DNA of 64,000 nt, from assembly GCF_030269925.1 (NCBI RefSeq), contig NC_085121.1:7643501-7707500 (forward strand), in the 5' to 3' direction. A program made the position numbers and the translations under genes. The stretch comes from Bombyx mori. Its lineage: Eukaryota > Arthropoda > Insecta > Lepidoptera > Bombycidae. Under the pieces are notes generated by a model. The model saw nothing but the letters and a program-made list of their open reading frames with translations. It made no database searches and was not told the origin of the DNA. Positions 12,301 through 23,600 of this stretch are shown in pieces (position 1 is the first letter of the stretch; each line of letters begins with the position of its first letter).

Positions 12301-13140
12301 CTTTAGATTCCAAAATATTATAATATATTTCAGCGCTACACGATCAGTAATATAAAAATTAAGTTAGGAACAACGCGAGATTTATAATGGCGAATACATA
12401 TAGAATTTAATTATTCGTTTAATATGACGTGTATGTTGCAGAAAAATTAAATTAAATTAAATACGAATTGTAACTATCATTATAAGATTAAGTTTTGTTT
12501 TATGACAGAGCCAAGTTGCATTTTATTTCCCGACTATTATTCTTATATGTAATGTTTTAATTGCGATGGGGTTTCATGATAGCTCAAAGTAGTTACTTAT
12601 CCATTTATTTATTCTTGAAAATTACGGGTTTTGAAGTCTCTGTGGCCTTATAAGTACGACGACCGGTGTAGTTATAGTATCGCGAGATGCGTACGGTTGT
12701 GCGGGAGTTCTAAAGCCGCAGACAAGTACTGATTTTTTCTTGGTAAAAACGTATTTAACACCTTTCACGAAAATGCAAAACAAAATTAATAAATTTGCTG
12801 AATTGGCGGTGTTGTTGTAAATCCGGTACGGGTAGGATCTAGGTAGGTAGTAGGTAGCTATTACTGCTTGTGTTACGGTTTGAAAAGCAGTTTGGAAAAG
12901 CAGTGATACTATAAAACTAAAACTTAGTCGCGATGTCTTTAGATCGACAGCGTTATTTGCTTCCTGAATAATATATTACTACTAAATTTACAGCATATTG
13001 CCATTATATTGGTGTCGGCAATAGTTTTCGTCATCAACAGAGATTCTAAAGCAGTCACCGAAACTGTGGCCATTGAAAAAAGAATCAAAGAGCAGTGCTA
13101 TATTCGACAAATCAAAAAGGAACCAAATCAAACAATTTGA
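358..13140 (+). CDS. Anoctamin (TMEM16)-like membrane protein, copy A, 5' end outside window
   Basis: The coding exons that I read are 358-494, 1124-1299, 1393-1480, 3279-3405, 3985-4143, 4893-5036, 6595-6761, 7681-7799, 8861-8948, 9363-9480, 10989-11102, 11752-11830, 12191-12282 and 12994-13140 (stop TGA). All lengths and phases close to give 584 aa of C-terminal sequence. Family marks seen: the cysteine-rich loop MCPNC, ENHKTQDSYE before a transmembrane segment, GRFYTFP, PCWEREY, the FPLAP helix, a SRRP turn and a terminal hydrophobic helix followed by a basic tail. Anoctamins are dimeric membrane proteins acting as calcium-activated chloride channels or lipid scramblases. Here the calcium ligands look lost: by-eye alignment puts Ser, Ser, Gln, Asp, Lys and Asn where TMEM16A has N650, E654, E702, E705, E734 and D738. 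Exon 10989-11102 has a weak donor (GTTCGT) and is the least sure. The N-terminal third would lie to the left. A mariner relic and a 13-bp minisatellite sit in its introns. Confidence 0.85.
537..797 (-). repeat. SINE copy, body
   Basis: Reverse-orientation copy of the commonest repeat in the window. The T-rich run at the left is the A-rich 3' tail on the minus strand. Diagnostic blocks are CCCATAGACATCTACAACG and CATTACTGCTTCACGGCAG. It lacks the tRNA-like head seen in the longer copies at 42652 and 50127. It lies in copy A intron 358-494/1124-1299. Probably the Bm1-type SINE of Bombyx; the family name is from memory. Confidence 0.85.
1916..3214 (-). mobile_element. maT/mariner-type DNA transposon, full length but dead
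   Basis: The ends are inverted repeats (GTCGGGCCATAAATACTG at the left, matched at the right by the reverse complement of GTCTGGCCATAAATAATG) flanked by TA on both sides. At 1299 bp it has the usual length of a mariner. The single transposase gene reads on the minus strand. It is inserted in the copy A intron between exons 1393-1480 and 3279-3405. Ends and TA duplication are seen directly; the maT assignment is from the transposase sequence. Confidence 0.93.
2039..3078 (-). pseudogene. maT/mariner transposase, broken
   Basis: Minus-strand transposase reading frame from about 3076 to the TAA near 2039. Seen: an N-terminal helix-turn-helix region, a central part with ILFTDEN (first catalytic Asp) and SVMVWWG, and a C-terminal part ending near NEDHFE. 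It is broken by a frameshift near 2960-2990, another near 2825, a stop at 2338-2340 (just after WSFQ, where an intact copy reads QDSAP) and a second stop near 2263 where a Trp is usual. The mutations are scattered point changes, typical of neutral decay of an old mariner. Confidence 0.9.
3571..3795 (+). repeat. SINE copy, body
   Basis: Sense-orientation SINE copy ending in AAGCAATAAATAAAAAAT. It carries the CCTGCCTATTTCTGCCGTG and GTAGATGTCTATGGGCTCC blocks and lacks the tRNA-like head. Lies in the copy A intron 3405/3985. Confidence 0.85.
5142..5412 (+). repeat. SINE copy with duplicated start
   Basis: Sense copy ending in an A run. The start TACTGGTGGTAGGAYCTCTT occurs twice in a row (from 5143 and from 5167), a small tandem duplication or two overlapping insertions. 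It is directly followed by a jockey LINE 3' fragment (5413-5817). Confidence 0.85.
5413..5817 (+). repeat. 5'-truncated jockey-type LINE 3' end
   Basis: One frame at 5480-5627 reads a basic C-terminus (RHSKHV...SDPPDPLTV...RRTRR...) that closely resembles the last residues of ORF2 of the full-length LINE at 17474-20350, followed by the shared 3' tail (GGATCTTCTGAGG, GCGAAGCACGGCTCTTGC, CAGGTTTGAGCCCCGTGAGC) and an A-rich end. It is a truncated retrotransposon copy of a related family in sense orientation, in the copy A intron 5036/6595. Confidence 0.8.
6186..6540 (+). repeat. 13-bp minisatellite in anoctamin A intron
   Basis: Tandem array of about 27 copies of GCTACAGCTACAC with single-base variants such as CGCGC, CTAAACG, ATCTACA and AGTTACA. 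The array ends about 55 bp before the acceptor of exon 6595-6761. The unit is 13 bp, so the array would shift frame if retained in an mRNA. Copy number is likely variable between strains. Confidence 0.97.
6790..7016. repeat. Possible MITE related to 45255-45530
   Basis: Starts with GGGGTGAAAGGCTATATCG and ends with AAACCAAATAGTCATTCCC, imperfect inverted ends. Blocks in between (ACTTTACAGGAGAGCCAT, GATGCCAATATCAAATAAAA) recur in inverse order and strand at 45255-45530. Two copies with inverted ends suggest a non-autonomous DNA transposon; the edges are approximate. Confidence 0.5.
8441..8812 (+). repeat. 5'-truncated jockey-type LINE 3' end
   Basis: Same family of 3' tail as 5413-5817: AAACATGTCTTATCGGTTCC corresponds to a decayed ORF2 C-terminus, followed by GGATCTTCTCAGTGGGTCGC, TCTCAGGTTGAGCCCGTGAG and an A-rich end. 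It lies about 50 bp upstream of copy A exon 8861-8948. Confidence 0.75.
9735..9872 (+). repeat. LINE 3' fragment, second family
   Basis: Contains GGGCGACGGTAACCACTCAC, ATCAGGTGGGCCATATGCTC and GTCTGCCTACAAGGGCAATA followed by an A-rich tail. The reverse complement of the same blocks occurs at 22462-22725 and, more decayed, at 39640-39900. It resembles the 3' end of a CR1-like LINE, but the clade is a guess. Confidence 0.65.
10384..10593 (-). repeat. SINE copy, body
   Basis: Reverse-orientation SINE body from the ACGAGCTCACAGCTCACC block to GAGGTCCTACCACCAGTG. It forms an inverted pair with the copy at 10724-10922. Confidence 0.8.
10724..10922 (+). repeat. SINE copy, truncated
   Basis: Sense copy starting inside the body at TTTCTGCCGTGAAACAG and ending in AATAAAAATAAAAAG. 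With the antisense copy just upstream it could form an intronic inverted-repeat pair. Confidence 0.8.
11401..11622 (-). repeat. SINE copy, body
   Basis: Reverse-orientation copy with a T run at the left (11401-11412) and the usual body blocks up to GTGTGGACTCACAAGAG. Lies in the copy A intron before exon 11752-11830. Confidence 0.85.
11900..12107 (+). pseudogene. Possible DNA-transposase remnant (hAT-like?)
   Basis: An open stretch without ATG reads ...LPYYDNLPLNRDFPILK... and DITHTFPNVL before a stop near 12107. The FPNV block recalls the start of the hAT C-terminal dimerisation region, but the expected continuation is absent. It is not needed by the copy A exon chain, whose phases close across it. 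Very weak. Confidence 0.2.
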
Positions 13141-13178
13141 TTTTTTAAATATTTGTTTTTGTTGTGATTTCTAATGTT

Positions 13179-13189
13179 AATAAAATAAA
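13179..13189 (+). promoter_or_regulatory. Poly(A) signal of anoctamin A
   Basis: Two overlapping AATAAA hexamers (13179-13184 and 13184-13189) 39 bp after the stop codon of copy A. Confidence 0.65.
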
Positions 13190-13907
13190 ATTTGATAAAA
13201 TATACCGTAATTTTATTTATTTCACAAAACTACTAAACTACATTAAGTTTAATATTAAATCTTAAAATTAACCTTTTTATTAGCTAACTAGTCATATCCA
13301 GTCCGCTTTGGTAGTCGATCTATGGATTGAATTGAATTCGATGGCTACCAAAATTCACAGATTCACTCGCTCGGCCAATTTAAAGATTTCCTTTAAAATT
13401 TCATTGAAATCGGCCCAGCCATGTCAAGATTTAGGAAAAGTACATAGTACATACAAAAGTACAAGTTACGGAAATAATGCTGTCTTAATGAAGTAATTTT
13501 TAATGTATTTTATGATGTGTTTTCTTTTTCATTACAATTACCATTATGTTATCAAAACTAGCACACTACTCTCTATCGCTAATTGTAAAAAAAATGTACT
13601 AAGGATTATATAAAAAATCACACAAGTTTTGTCCTGACAGTTAGAAGAACAAAGAAAAATTCAGCCAAATTCTCAAGTGATACTTTTATAAATATGTATG
13701 TTTACATAAAAGAGTCTCTATAATATTCTCTCTGCTGTTGTCTGTCAAAGAGAGTAAAAAAAACCCTAATTTTTGCGTCTTACGCTTTTTGGTTTGGTGT
13801 TAATTACTGTGCATTTGTAATAATAATATTAATTTACAATGTGTGTATTCTTAATTTGGAAATAATATAGTATTGTGAGTTTTACTTATCCATAATAATA
13901 TTTCGAA

Positions 13908-16900
13908 ATGGACAGAAAATACTGTCGAAAATTTAAATATTTCCGCGACCAAATCGGTGTGCCAGCTGCGGTCGACAATAATGTGAGTATTCGAAATAAT
14001 TAACCCATAAACTGAAGATTTGATCTTTCTCAATTATGAAATTATTTGTTAGTCTCCTATTTTTCTGGTGGCTTTGACGATAAGCGGTTAATAGAACAAA
14101 CATTAACGGAGCAGCGCTGCCAATCATGAAATTTGAGAATACAATTACTTTGGTACGACAATTATCCTACACTGCGTTAACATTAGACTGTGGCATCCAG
14201 TTGTGCGGGTTTGAAATAAGTCCTATCACAAGTATAACGATCGATATGTGACAGACCTTCAGCTATAAATTTGGTATTATTCCTATAATTCTTTTATTAT
14301 TTCTATGATTATTTTGATTATTATTAATTATCTAATAATACAATTGGCAAATAACGAAAATGTGTATATCTAATGTAGTACACAGTGTAAGATTATTTAC
14401 AATTGCAAAACGAAGCATTGCTGGACATAATACTTAGGATAGCGGTGGTGACCACACAATCTTCCATCGCAAAAAAATTAATATCGGTTTTTAGAACACC
14501 GTAGCGACTGAGGAGAATGAAGATAACCGAGCGTGTCATAAAATTAAATTGTACAAATTCAATTTACTCAGTAAATTTACACAAGTCGTTGACGAAACAC
14601 CCCAAGAAACACCACCAGAACCAAATGTCGAGGAGGAAATAGCTGTTGAACCAACTGATGAAGAACAGGTAATGAAAATGATGATTTTCAAGTGTTTATA
14701 GCTTCTCAACGTAACGGTCTCTGGACGTGGCACCCCAATTTTTATCAGTCTTGTAACTGAATCACTGTTTAATCTATTTTTTATCTTCTATCAATGTTAG
14801 TTTGAAACACACTCTTTTACCGGAACATTCAGAGACGAAAAGAGGCGGATTGATTTAATGCTGGTGATACCTGATGATAAAAACCTAGAAGCGGAGAAAA
14901 TTAGAACTAATTTTCTTTTGAATATTATTAAAGCAGGACTCGAAATCGAACTTGAATATGGCTTAGTGAGTGATCTGTCTTCTACAATCCTTCTGCGTTT
15001 ACAAGAAATTATAAACTGAAATTAAACACGTATGTACTTAAATTTTAGATGGAGAAACACAAAAATCTTATATTTGTTAAGATTCACGCTCCTGATATGT
15101 TGCTTGAAGAATATGGAGAAAAATTAGGTGTGAAAAAATACTTCAAAGAATGCCATATAGAGTACATTCCATTAAAAAGAATATTTACCAGGAATTCAGA
15201 ACGAGAATGGATAGAACTAATACGGTTTATATTATTTAATCGACTATTTTTACGATTTTTTTTAAATTATTACTTGACATGAATAAAAATTATTAACTAA
15301 TATATTTTAGAAGCTCTGGAGGAGACCTTCATCCTCACATAAAAGCGGTTCTTGTATGCCTGCACGCTAAATTAATAAAAACTTTTTTTTTATCTATTAC
15401 TATAATTTTATGAATTTAAGTGATCCGACTAATATTATACCATTCCGATAGAGGCACCCGTCACGCGCGGACGTGCTCATCGACCACTCGATCGCCCGGC
15501 CTTTGTTCGCCCGGCTTTTGTTAGCCCGGCCATTGTTCGCGCGGCCTGTGTTCGTGGTACATCTGCCGACTAAGTGCTCTTCCTGGAAGTTTTTATTTGT
15601 TTTGTTTCCTTTTGTTATTTCTGTGTTCGTGGTACATCTGCCGACAAACTGTCTTCCTGGAAGTGTTTAATTGTTTTGTTTCTTTTTGTTATTTCCGTTT
15701 TGTTGTGATTTTTCTTTGTCCTGCAGTAATCGTGCCGCATCGCCACCTGTGTTCAATAGAACCGCTCAGGTCCGAGAAGTTGGGGCCTCGCCGCAAGGCG
15801 AGTGTTTTCTAAGACCCAGGGTAGCCCCACCTGGGCACGTAGACATCATGGACGCTGTATTTGCGGAATTTCTCCGGCTTCGCTACCCAAAGCTCACTTC
15901 CGAGTTTCAGGCCTTCAAGGCCGATCACACTGCGAGCCCTCTCGTGGACTCCACCGAGCTCGCTGCTCCTGCGTCGCCTGTACCTGCGTGCAAAGCTTCT
16001 GCATCGAGCACCGCAGCCTCTGTCGTGCCTGCCGTTCCCGCGTCGCCTATACTGGCGAGTAAAACTGCTGCGTCGTCCGCCGTGGTCACCGTTCCAGCAG
16101 CGCGATCATCCGCGGCCTCCGTCGCGCCGTCCAAAACACCTACTCGTAGGTCACCTGCGCCCGCCTCCTCGTCCTCCGACTCTGACTCGGAGATGGAGGT
16201 CGACCTCGCTCCCGCCTCATCGACGGATGGATTCACCCTGGTGCAAAAGGGTAAGAAGCGTGCCGCGGAGTCTCGAGCTCCCGCGGCCGCTAAAATTAGC
16301 AAAGCCGCGAACGCGTCGCGCCCCCGCCCTCAGACTCCCGTTGCGCCTCCAGCCCGTGCCACTCCGTCGCCGCGTCCGGTGGCACAAAATAAAGCCCAGA
16401 CCCCTCCCCCGGTAATCCTTCAAGAGAAGGCAGCTTGGGAACGAGTTTCCCTGGCCCTTAAGGCCAAAAATATCAATTTTACGAATGCCCGTAACCTCGC
16501 GAACGGCATTCAAATTAAGGTTCGAACATCCGACGACCATAGGGCCCTCTCTTCTTACCTCCGTAAGGAGCGTATAAGTTTCCACACATATACGCTCCAG
16601 GAGGAGCGCGAACTCCGTGCCGTTATACGTGGCATCCCTAAAGAGTTGGATGCCGAGCTCGTCAAGGCCGACCTTCTCGAACAAGGCCTACCGGTTAACT
16701 CCGTACACCGCATGCACACAGGCCGCGGAAGGGAGCCATATAATATGGTTCTCGTCGCCCTCCAGCCTACCCCCGAGGGTAAGCAAATATTCAACATCCG
16801 AACGGTCTGTAGCCTTTCCGGAATCGCAGTCGAAACCCCACACAAGAAAGGCACACCTAGCCAGTGCCATAACTGCCAATTATACGGGCATTCTTCCCGT

Positions 16901-19900
16901 AACTGTCACGCGCGCCCCCGATGCGTCAAATGCTTAGGCGATCACGCCACGGCCCTATGCACTCGCGATCAAAAAACCGCGACAGAACCGCCTAGCTGCG
17001 TCCTGTGTCGAACACAGGGTCACCCCGCAAATTACCGCGGATGCCCCCGAGCCCCGAAAATAAATCGCCGCGTCGCCCGCCAAAACCGCCTCCGAGCTTC
17101 CGGCCCAGACATCAAAGCCTCGGCACCCTCTGTGTCGCAGGCTAAGCCAGCGTTCGTTCCGGCGCCGGTGCCCAGTGTCTCGGCCTGGGCGAAACCGCTG
17201 CCGTACATGAACACGGCTACAACTCCCTCCTCCGCGATTCGTCCCGCCCCCGCGACTCGTCCCTCTCCCGCGACTTGCCCTCCGACCGCGTCCGACAATC
17301 TCGCTTTAGCGATCGACTTCTTTCAGTCGATCAACTTTGAGCGCGTTAACGCTTTGGGCGACGCCATTCGCTCTGCCTCCACTGCACAACACTTTATCGC
17401 CGTTGTGCAAGAATACGCCGACGTATACGCGTCATTAAATACGTACGTCCTCCCCTCACTCCGCCGGTAATCAATGGCGTATATAAGTAGAATAAAGCCC
17501 CTATCCGTAACGATAGGATTTTTTAACGCTTACGGTCTCGCAAATCAGCGTGATCAGGTTTCTGACTTTTTGCGTGACCATCAAATTGATATCTTTTTAG
17601 TGCAGGAGACCCTACTTAAGCCCGCGCGCCGTGACCCTAAAATCGCGAACTATAACATGGTCAGGAACGACAGGCTCTCTGCTCGTGGTGGTGGTACCGT
17701 CATTTACTATAGAAGAGCCCTGCATTGCGTCCCACTCGATCCTCCCGCGCTCGCTAATATCGAAGCATCAGTGTGCCGAATCTCACTGACGGGACACGCG
17801 CCGATCGTTATCGCGTCCGTTTATCTTCCACCGGATAAGATCGTTCTAAGCAGTGATATCGAGGCGCTGCTCGGTATGGGGAGCTCTGTCATTCTGGCGG
17901 GCGACCTAAATTGTAAACACATCAGGTGGAACTCACACACCACAACCCCGAACGGCAGGCGGCTTGACGCGTTAGTCGATAATCTCGCCTTCGATATCGT
18001 CGCTCCGCTAATCCCGACTCACTACCCGCTAAATATCGCGCATCGCCCGGATATACTCGACATAGCGTTATTAAAAAACGTAACTCTGAGCTTACACTCG
18101 ATCGAAGTAGTTTCAGAGTTAGATTCAGACCACCGTCCCGTCGTTATGAAGCTCGGTCGCGCTCCCGATTCCGTTCCCGTCACGAGGACTGTGGTGGATT
18201 GGCACACGCTGGGCATCAGCCTGGCTGAATCTGATCCACCATCGCTACCGTTTAGCCCGGACTCTACCCCGTCTCCTCAGGATACCGCTGAAGCCATAGA
18301 CATCTTAACGTCACACATCACCTCGACATTAGATAGGTCATCGAAACAAGTTGTAGCGGAGGACTTCCTTCACCGCTTCAAATTGTCCGACGATATTAGG
18401 GAACTCCTTAGAGCTAAGAACGCCTCGATACGCGCCTACGACAGGTATCCTACCGCGGAAAATCGTATTCGAATGCGTGCCCTACAACGCGACGTAAAGT
18501 CTCGCATCGCCGAAGTCCGAGATGCCAGATGGTCTGATTTCTTAGAAGGACTCGCGCCCTCCCAAAGGTCTTACTACCGCTTAGCTCGTACTCTCAAATC
18601 GGATACGGTAGTAACTATGCCCCCCCTCGTAGGCCCCTCAGGCCGACTCACGGCGTTCGATGATGACGAAAAAGCAGAGCTGCTGGCCGATACATTGCAA
18701 ACCCAGTGCACGCCCAGCACTCAATCCGTGGACCCTGTGCATGTAGAATTAGTAGACAGTGAGGTAGAACGCAGAGCCTCCTTGCCACCCTCTGATGTGT
18801 TACCACCCGTCACCCCGATGGAAGTTAAAGACTTGATCAAAGACCTACGTCCTCGCAAGGCTCCCGGTTCCGACGGTATATCCAACCGCGTTATTAAACT
18901 TCTACCCGTCCAACTCATCGTGATGTTGGCATCTATTTTCAATGCCGCTATGGCGAACTGTATCTTTCCCGCGGTGTGGAAAGAAGCGGACGTTATCGGC
19001 ATACATAAACCCGGTAAACCAAAAAATCATCCGACGAGCTACCGCCCGATTAGCCTCCTCATGTCTCTAGGCAAACTGTATGAGCGTCTGCTCTACAAAC
19101 GCCTCAGAGACTTCGTCTCATCCAAGGGCATTCTCATCGATGAACAATTCGGATTCCGTACAAATCACTCATGCGTTCAACAGGTGCACCGCCTCACGGA
19201 GCACATTCTTGTGGGGCTTAATCGACCAAAACCGTTATACACGGGAGCTCTCTTCTTCGACGTCGCAAAAGCGTTCGACAAAGTCTGGCACAACGGTTTG
19301 ATTTTCAAACTATTCAACATGGGTGTGCCGGATAGTCTCGTGCTCATCATACGGGACTTCTTGTCGAACCGCTCTTTTCGATATCGAGTCGAGGGAACCC
19401 GCTCCTCCCCACGACCTCTCACAGCTGGAGTCCCGCAAGGCTCTGTCCTCTCACCCCTCCTATTTAGCTTATTCGTTAACGATATTCCCCGGTCGCCGCC
19501 GACCCATTTAGCTTTATTCGCCGACGACACGACTGTTTACTATTCCAGTAGAAACAAGTCCCTAATCGCGAAGAAGCTTCAGAGCGCAGCCCTAGCCCTA
19601 GGACAGTGGTTCCGAAAATGGCGCATAGACATCAACCCAGCGAAAAGTACTGCGGTGCTCTTTCATAGGGGAAGCTCCACACGGATTTCCTCCCGTATTA
19701 GGAGGAGGAATCTCACACCCCCGATTACTCTCTTTAGTCAATCCATACCCTGGGCCAGGAAGGTCAAGTACCTGGGCGTTACCCTGGATGCATCGATGAC
19801 ATTCCGCCCGCATATAAAATCAGTCCGTGACCGTGCCGCGTTTATTCTCGGTAGACTCTACCCCATGATTTGTAAGCGGAGTAAAATGTCCCTTCGGAAC

Positions 19901-20575
19901 AAGGTGACACTTTACAAAACTTGCATAAGGCCCGTCATGACTTACGCGAGTGTGGTGTTCGCTCACGCGGCCCGCACGCACATAGACACCCTTCAATCTC
20001 TACAATCCCGCTTTTGCAGGTTAGCCGTCGGAGCTCCGTGGTTCGTGAGGAACGTTGACCTACACGACGACCTGGGCCTCGAATCTATACAGAAATACAT
20101 GAAGTCAGCGTCGGAACGGTACTTCGATAAGGCTATGCGTCATGATAATCGCCTTATCGTAGCCGCCGCTGACTACTCCCCGAATCCTGATCATGCAGGA
20201 GCCAGTCACCGTCGACGCCCTAGACACGTCCTTACGGATCCATCAGATCCAATAACCTTCGCACTAGACGCCTTCAGCTCTAGGAGCAGGCTTAGGGACC
20301 TCGGTAACCGTACTCGTCGAACTCGACAAAGAGTTCGCCGTGCAACCTAACCCATGAATCAGCTCGCTGAGTTTCTCGCCGGATCTTCTCAGCGGGTCGC
20401 GATTCCGATCCGGTAGTAGATTCATTCGCGAAGCAGCTGCTCTTGAGCTGTTAGGTCTCCTTCGGAGGCGCTCTGGTAGCTGTTAGCAAATCCCACCCCT
20501 CCTGGCTGAGCCTTTGCTCGCCCACCTGTCCTGGTGAAACTGGAAAGGCCTCCGGGCCACCAGTAATCCTTCAAT

Positions 20576-20609
<34 letters not shown>

Positions 20610-23600
20610 ATATTATATATTATGAATTCTAATTAGTATCTATTATTATTAATGTACTAGCTGTACCCGTCCGCTTCGCTGGGCATTTAAAATTAACATT
20701 ACTATTTCTCACCCCCATAAAGATTCTCATCATTAACGCCCCCGCAACTGGTGTAGGGAGTCCAACACTCATATAAATATTAGCCTATCCATTATGTTCA
20801 TGTATTTTCTACATGGATACCGAGTTTCAAGTCAATCTGATGCACGGTTAAATAGTTATAACGGAACATCCGTAAAAACCACTGTAGATTTATATATTAG
20901 TATAGATTATTAACAATCTGCATAAGTTTTGTATCGTAGCTTTTTAGAAATAAAAGGCTTTTTTTATCATTATATTTTAGGAGCAACTACAAGAGCCCAT
21001 TGAATTATTCCAACCACGAGCGGAGCTTGGTTGTTTATAAAATTTTACTTCAAATGCGATTCGGGGAGCATCAAAACAATTTCGGTTTACAAAGGTATTT
21101 AATAAGTATTCGACGTTCATTAGCAAATTGCCGCAGGTACAACTGTACCACTTCTATCGGCAAGTTGCAGTAGGCACAACTATTCCACTTCTATCGCCAA
21201 GTTTCAGTAGGTATGTACGTATGTAATACTTACAAAGTTATCTTTTTAGATTACTGAACATGAATATTATAGCAGATGCATACGCTTTACATGATGGGCC
21301 TTACTTTCTCACACGCCGTCAGGATTTCTCTAAAGTGAGCGGTCGGCAAGTGAGTCATTGGAATTCAATTTTCAAAATTACAACAGTTGATTTTAGCTTC
21401 TTATAGTTTTCTAATAGGCTTCTATCACCAAAAGCTATTGTAAGAATTATTTTGGGTTTGAGATGCGGAGTAGGGGACAGGGGACTGACACAAGATCCCA
21501 AGGGGCGAAATCTCATTAAATTTCCCAGCTCCTAAAATCACAATTAGATAAAATATGTCTGTTTACCAATAAATACCGTACGGCATCAAATGCAATTGGC
21601 TTAGGAAATTTATAAATATCATTTTATCGTAATAACTTATATAAACTTGTAGATTACTTTAAGGTGAGCTCTTTTCAGATATTATACTACAACTGGACGG
21701 GACTCTGTAATATATTTAAACTACAACCACTCAATGTAATAAATGAATATTTTGGGTCCAGGGTAAAATTTACATTACACATACTTTAGTGATTAACTAA
21801 ACTGCGAACGGTTTCTTTATGATAATTTCTTTTTCAGATAGGATTTTATTTCGCCTTTTTGCAGTTTTATAATCTAGGCCTTTCGATAGCCGCGTTGGGA
21901 GGAATCATTATTACGTTGCTTGGTATCTTTGACAAAACATATGAAACTGTTTAGTAAGTCGATTAATTCCAATTCACATGATGGTTTTACGATTCTTCTT
22001 ATAAACAAATACGTCGTTTTTAACAAGCTGTGCCTGGTAATTTCGGCGGTTTTTGTAGCTATGCAGAGACGTATTCCCAATTGAAGGGTCGGACAGATGT
22101 AATAATAAACTCGAGTCTTCGGCCTCATGTCTTCCTGTCTCGTGTTTCAACGCCGCATTTACATTCTGATGTTTAAAAAAAAATGCTACATGGGCTATCG
22201 AACTTGCTGCCCAGTGGGGCTTAGATTCACCGGAGCTAATAGACATCAACCACATCAATACCGCCGCTAGTCTTGATAGATGAGTTCTAAGTCTCAGTTT
22301 TTACAGTACAACGGCTGCTTCACCATTCAAACCGTAACGCATTAACGGTGCTGCTTAATGGCAGAAATAGGGTTATGGTATGCCTATGGTATGTAGCCCG
22401 TGCGGGCTTACTAGAGACCCTACCACCAATAAATAAATATTAAATCTATTTTCTTCTTTTTATTTATTTTTTTATTGGCCTTGTAGGCAGACGAGCATAC
22501 GGCCCACCTGATGGTAAGTGGTTACCGTCGCTAATGGACGTCAGCAATGCCAGGGGCAGAGCAAAGCCGCTGCCTATCATTAAGTAGGTACTCTCCGAAA
22601 GCCTCGTTTGAAGAAGGACATGGCATAGCGCTCGGGAAGCAGCGTAGAGGGGAATTCATTCCAAAGCCGGATGATACGTGGCAGAAAAGATCTTTGAAAA
22701 TGCACTGTCGACTTACTTAATACCACTAAGATCTTGAGCTAAATTAAAAAAAAAGCTTGTTAGACTTTTATTTCTTAAGACTCTTGTTCAACTTCAGCAA
22801 CGATTTCAATATTTTCAGTAAAGATGTGTGTCATGACAAACTCAACAAGACCGTGTGTCCTAGATGTTCTAGTTTCATTGGTTGTCCATTTCTCAATCTA
22901 AAGAAATACTATTGCTTCGGAACCAAACTTGTCAACGTACTCGACAATGGCTATTTACATTACTACTGCTATTTTGTCGTTCTCTGGGGTGAGCGTATAT
23001 ATCATTTTTTTCCTCTTTTTCTTCTTTTTTCTTTTTTTTTGCTTGTTTTGGTGGACGAGCTCACAGTCCACCTGGTGTTAAGTGGCTACTGGAGCCCATA
23101 GACATCTTTAACATATATCTGTCGTGGATAACGACTTTTAGTAATATTAAGACGGTGGTTTTGACTATTATTTTAAATGATGAAATGTTGTTTTGATAAA
23201 TATCACAAAAGTGTAGGGTAGACTCCGTAACGCCACAGTATAAAATGGCGGTACGTGGACAGAGTCGTGGCTTTCCGTGTCAGACAGTCATTCTGTCCGT
23301 CTCAGTCAGTGAGTCTCTGACAGTCAGTCAGTCAGTCAGTCGGTCTGTCGGTATGTGAAACGAAACTGTCGGTTTACCCTGTCATTGTGAAAGTTGTGTG
23401 TGTTGAGTTTTAATAATTATTATTGAAAAGTTTTATTGACTAAACTGAGTTCAATCGAATACGAGTGATGACGGAAACTATCGCTTAGCCATCCCTGGCG
23501 CCTGCTGACATATCTAATATTACGTATTCTTTAGATGAGATTACTGAACCGTTACATTACTGCAACCGAAACACCTAAAAGATATTTGTCATATTAAGCG

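Larger units (their letters stand above)
15440..20607 (+). mobile_element. Full-length jockey-clade non-LTR retrotransposon (LINE)
   Basis: Bounded by a perfect 10-bp direct repeat TAATATTATA at 15430-15439 and 20608-20617. It has a GC-richer 5' UTR, two open ORFs (15848-17470, 17474-20350), a 3' UTR of about 230 bp and a poly(A) run of about 29. Inserted in sense in intron 4 of anoctamin copy B. The uninterrupted ORFs, long A tail and perfect target duplication point to a recent insertion. Its base composition (about even GC) contrasts with the AT-rich host. The jockey clade is inferred from the endonuclease and RT motifs; the named Bombyx family is not known to me. Confidence 0.96.

Noticed and set aside
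16217..16854. Long minus-strand open frames across LINE ORF1
   Set aside because: Antisense shadows of the GC-richer gag gene; low-complexity protein without recognisable domains.
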